Shown here piece after piece: positions 12,992 through 14,895 of a DNA stretch of 14,895 nucleotides. The stretch's first letter is position 1. Each line of letters starts with the position of its first letter. Source of the DNA: CAYSCX01 sp964429575. Lineage in GTDB: Bacteria; Desulfobacterota; Binatia; Binatales; Binataceae. The position numbers and the translations under genes were made by a program. The stretch spans positions 1 through 14,895 of the forward strand of contig CAYSCX010000049.1 in assembly GCA_964429575.1 (NCBI GenBank). The letters are read 5' to 3'. Below the pieces are notes generated by a model. The model worked only from the letters and a program-made list of their open reading frames with translations. It ran no database searches and had not been told where the DNA came from.

Positions 12992-13029
12992 AAACGAAAA
13001 ACCCTCATCCTGCGACAAGGACGAGGGTT
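12992..13029 (-). terminator. Intrinsic terminator of the SAM-I riboswitch
   Basis: Read on the - strand, AACCCTCGTCC (13029-13019) pairs with GGATGAGGGTT (13010-13000) with one mismatch, around an 8-nt loop, then TTTCGTTT. An alternative antiterminator is visible: GGCGAGAGTT (13045-13036) can pair with AACCCTCGTCC (one mismatch, one wobble), and its GGC is also the end of the riboswitch P1 helix. Confidence 0.88.
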
Positions 13030-13042
13030 CAATTCAACTCTC

Positions 13043-13156
13043 GCCTTATCTGCCAAGGTCCATGTCTCCGGACCCCGCAGGACTTAGCACCAGCACCCTT
13101 GCGGGCCGGTTGCTGCGGCTTCGTCGGGCCAGTCCCTCAGCCGCTCTGGATAAGGC
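13043..13156 (-). promoter_or_regulatory. SAM-I (S-box) riboswitch
   Basis: The - strand carries the S-box core in order. P1 5' strand is GCCTTATC (13156-13149), followed by CAGAGCGGCTGAGGGACTGG and CCCGACGAAGCCGCAGCAACC, the family's most conserved segments. Then come GGTGCTGGTGCTAAGTCC, a P4 hairpin (GGTCC/GGACC), and the P1 3' strand GATAAGGC (13050-13043) closing an 8-bp helix. In S-box RNAs, SAM binding stabilises P1 and favours termination; the matching terminator and antiterminator lie immediately downstream. It therefore should switch off the ThiF-ThrC-carrier operon when S-adenosylmethionine is plentiful. Confidence 0.95.
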
Positions 13157-13177
13157 TCAGAAAACTACTGATTCAAA

Positions 13178-13206
13178 GGAATATCTTAGCGCAAAATCGC
13201 TGTCAA
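13178..13206 (-). promoter_or_regulatory. Sigma70-type promoter for the riboswitch operon
   Basis: On the - strand a perfect -35 TTGACA (13206-13201) is followed by a 17-nt spacer and TATTCC (13183-13178, 3 of 6 matches to TATAAT). Transcription would start near 13171, about 15 nt before riboswitch P1. The surrounding stretch is A/T-rich compared with its neighbours. Confidence 0.65.
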
Positions 13207-13212
13207 CGGCCC

Positions 13213-13224
13213 GACCAATCGGTC
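13213..13224. promoter_or_regulatory. 12-bp dyad just upstream of the -35 box (candidate operator)
   Basis: GACC-AATC-GGTC is an inverted repeat ending 6 nt before the -35 hexamer of the riboswitch promoter. Its size and position suit a repressor or activator site, but it could be the degraded end of an intergenic repeat. The remaining spacer to the asd stop (13225-13358) contains CTGAG/CTCAG-type inverted fragments and GAAGGGATCGA, resembling repeat debris, and no gene. Confidence 0.35.
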
Positions 13225-13358
13225 AGGCTCAATCGCCAGCGTAGGGGGCGCACCGCGTCGCGCTGAGTTAGCCATCCTGAGCGCTTCAATGGCGCGAAGA
13301 GCTTGCCCTCAGCGTAGCCGAAGGGATCGAAGCCTCCGTCGCGCCTCGCCACCGCACC

Positions 13359-14357
13359 CTAGCGAATCAGCGCCTCCGCGATCTGAATCCCGTTCAGCGC
13401 GGCGCCCTTGCGCAACTGGTCCCCGGCCACCCAGAAGTTGAGCGCATTGGGACAGCTGATGTCCGCTCGGATGCGACCGACGTAGCAGTCGTCCTTGCCC
13501 TCGACGTTGATCGGCATCGGGTAGCGGTTGTGCGCGGGATCGTCGCTGAGCGCGAGGCCGGGGAAATTCTCGAACGCCTTGCGCGCCTCCACAACGCTCA
13601 CCGGCCGCTCCGTCTCCGCATTGACCGCGATCGAATGCGCGGTAAAGACCGGGACGCGCACCGTGGTCGCCGACATCGCCAGCTCCGGCGCGTCGAGAAT
13701 CTTGCGCACCTCGTCGACCAGCTTCATCTCCTCGCCCGTGTAACCGCCCTCGCCGAATTTGTCGATGTGCGGAATCACGTTGAACGCGATCTGATGATCG
13801 AAGTACTTCGGCGTTATCTTCTCGCCGCGCGCCCATGCAAGCGTCTGCTCGCGCAACTCATCGACACCCTTGACGCCAGCACCGGAGACCGCCTGAAAGC
13901 TGGTCGCGATCACCCGCTTCAATCGTCCGAGATCGTGCAGCGGTTTGAGCGGCATCACCGCGACGATCGACGTGCAGTTTGGGCACGCGATGATTCCACG
14001 GTGTCGCTTGATCGCGGCGCCGTTTATCTCCGGCACGACCAGCGGCACCGCCGGGTCCATGCGAAACGCGCTCGACTTGTCGATCACCACCGCGCCCGCC
14101 AGGACCGCGCGCGGCGCGAACTCGCGCGACTGCGGCGAACCCGCCGAGAAAAATGCGATGTCGATACCCTTGAACGAATCCGGCGCGAGCTTCTCGATTA
14201 GAATCGCTTCGCCCTTGAAGGTGACCGACTTCCCGGCCGAGCGTTCGGAGGCGAACACGCGCAACTCACTGACGGGGAAGTTGCGCTCCGCCAGCAACTT
14301 GAGCGTGGTTCGTCCCACCGCTCCGGTTACCCCGACAACTGCCGCTCGAACCTTCAT
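13359..14357 (-). CDS. asd: Aspartate-semialdehyde dehydrogenase
   Basis: NADPH-dependent reduction of aspartyl phosphate to aspartate-4-semialdehyde, the branch-point precursor of lysine, threonine and methionine. The 332-aa protein has the nucleotide-binding VGVTGAVG (8-15), SAGSPQSREFAP (71-82), the catalytic cysteine in CPNCTSI (Cys128), the SGAGVKGV loop (158-165), and Arg234 plus His241 (TAHS) for substrate binding and proton transfer. It ends with CPNALNFWVAGDQLRKGAALN, standard for the family. The ATG at 14357 follows GGAG and starts directly at the Rossmann fold; a GTG at 14408 adds 17 residues that look like untranslated leader. It lies just upstream of, and on the same strand as, the SAM-riboswitch operon but has its own spacer. 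Confidence 0.96.
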   Translation of the reverse strand: MKVRAAVVGVTGAVGRTTLKLLAERNFPVSELRVFASERSAGKSVTFKGEAILIEKLAPDSFKGIDIAFFSAGSPQSREFAPRAVLAGAVVIDKSSAFRMDPAVPLVVPEINGAAIKRHRGIIACPNCTSIVAVMPLKPLHDLGRLKRVIATSFQAVSGAGVKGVDELREQTLAWARGEKITPKYFDHQIAFNVIPHIDKFGEGGYTGEEMKLVDEVRKILDAPELAMSATTVRVPVFTAHSIAVNAETERPVSVVEARKAFENFPGLALSDDPAHNRYPMPINVEGKDDCYVGRIRADISCPNALNFWVAGDQLRKGAALNGIQIAEALIR

Positions 14358-14505
14358 TGGACTCCGCCGTCCGCGGGGCGTTGTGCCCGGCGCGGCTGCG
14401 TCCTCCACATCTTAACTGTCTTACTTGCGCGCGACGACAGGCTGCATCGGCGCCGCTCCCGCCACGGCCCTGTGTAGCGCCGCACCGCCTGCACCCTCTT
14501 TCCCC

Positions 14506-14557
14506 GCCTCTCCCTGACCAGGGAGAGGCCGGCGCGCGCGAAGCAAGCGCGCGCCGG
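14506..14557. repeat. Two abutting hairpins upstream of asd
   Basis: GCCTCTCCCT (14506-14515) pairs with AGGGAGAGGC (14520-14529) around GACC. Then CCGGCGCGCGC (14529-14539) pairs with GCGCGCGCCGG (14547-14557) around GAAGCAA, followed by GAGAGGGT. The CCTCTCCC arm matches family C hairpins at 156-176 and 6053-6078. The 14358-14622 spacer holds nothing else I can recognise. Confidence 0.6.
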
Positions 14558-14622
14558 GAGAGGGTAATGGTTCGGCTTGAGCCGCGGTCGCGCTTCTGCC
14601 GTCAGCCCACCCGCCGCGTCTT

Positions 14623-14895
14623 TCACGTCTTCTCCAGTACCCACCTCCGCACGAGCTCGAACACTTCGTCTGCCGCCTGGCTGAGACCGTGGTCGGCGCC
14701 CGCAAAAAACTTCACCTCTTTGGGTTCTTTCGCGCGTTCGAACAGTGCCTGCGACGACTCGTGCGACAGGATCGCATCGGCGGTGCCGTGGATCAGCAGC
14801 AGTGGCCGCGGCGCGAGATCAGCAATCACGTGTGCACCGCCAAGCTGGCTCGAGAGTGCAATCACGGTTGCGACCGCGGGACTCAAGGTGCCCGC
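14623..14895 (-). CDS. C-terminal part of an alpha/beta hydrolase (open at window edge)
   Basis: The frame is open to the right edge, giving the last 90 residues of an alpha/beta-hydrolase-fold protein. It shows the strand RPLLLIHGTAD, where Asp is the usual acid of the catalytic triad, then a helix with SSQALFERA, the strand KEVKFFAGADHGL, whose His is the triad base, and a closing helix DEVFELVRRWVLEK. The nucleophile Ser and oxyanion loop lie outside the window. This C-terminal pattern is common in dienelactone hydrolase- and prolyl-oligopeptidase-like esterases; the substrate is unknown. The gene precedes asd on the same strand, separated by the hairpin-bearing spacer, so cotranscription is uncertain. 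Confidence 0.82.
   Translation of the reverse strand, partial: AGTLSPAVATVIALSSQLGGAHVIADLAPRPLLLIHGTADAILSHESSQALFERAKEPKEVKFFAGADHGLSQAADEVFELVRRWVLEKT

Noticed and set aside
12935..13018. Upstream TTG start for the first E1-like gene
   Set aside because: The TTG lies in the loop of the riboswitch terminator and has no ribosome site; the added residues match nothing in the family.
13530..14201. Open frame on the + strand (223 codons)
   Set aside because: It is antisense to asd, arginine-rich and without family features.
1..14895. Insertion sequence, CRISPR array, tRNA or rRNA
   Set aside because: No transposase frame, no regularly spaced direct repeats and no tRNA/rRNA signatures were seen. 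The repeats found are short dispersed hairpins.

Overview
The window is GC-rich bacterial chromosome with tightly packed genes, GC-ending codons and ordinary housekeeping families; no phage, plasmid, transposase, rRNA, tRNA or CRISPR array was seen. The gene set (ATP sulfurylase of the Cys/His zinc-site type, ThiS/MoaD and ThiF proteins beside a cysteine synthase, a free-standing NIL protein, a SAM-I riboswitch) and abundant short intergenic hairpins suggest an environmental lineage such as deltaproteobacteria/Desulfobacterota-like or Binatota-like bacteria. That placement is a guess; there is no marker gene.

Left half (1-5944, + strand): the tail of an unidentified gene; an exported thermonuclease-family protein; a small exported protein of unknown function; a small NTF2-fold protein; the two subunits of adenosylcobalamin-dependent ethanolamine ammonia-lyase (eutB, eutC), overlapping by 4 nt and preceded by a pair of matching dyads; a second NTF2-fold protein; and a two-module VOC-fold protein. 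The spacers carry REP-like palindromes of three sequence families, several placed like terminators.

Right half (6151-14895, - strand, read right to left): the end of an alpha/beta hydrolase, aspartate-semialdehyde dehydrogenase (asd), then a TTGACA promoter, a SAM-I riboswitch and an intrinsic terminator leading into a chain of mostly overlapping genes: a ThiF/MoeB-type activating enzyme, a threonine-synthase-like PLP enzyme, a ThiS/MoaD/CysO-type sulfur carrier, a cysteine synthase (CysM/CysK), a NIL-domain protein, a second and catalytically degenerate ThiF-like protein, and a HAD phosphatase. A second AT-rich promoter-like spacer precedes cysC-sat (APS kinase and ATP sulfurylase).

Taken together, the right half looks like a sulfur assimilation locus in which sulfur is carried as a protein thiocarboxylate and transferred to an amino-acid precursor. 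Three things stand out. (1) The locus is headed by a SAM riboswitch, which points to homocysteine/methionine as an output. (2) The carrier ends Gly-Gly-Ala rather than Gly-Gly, so it should need trimming, yet no JAMM peptidase lies in the window. (3) The two ThiF-like proteins are complementary: one has the ATP and catalytic motifs but lacks the N-terminal YSRQ segment, the other has YSRQ but has lost the ATP-binding and catalytic motifs. This suggests a heterodimeric E1 resembling eukaryotic AOS1/UBA2. These are inferences from sequence; the gene families and the riboswitch are directly visible.
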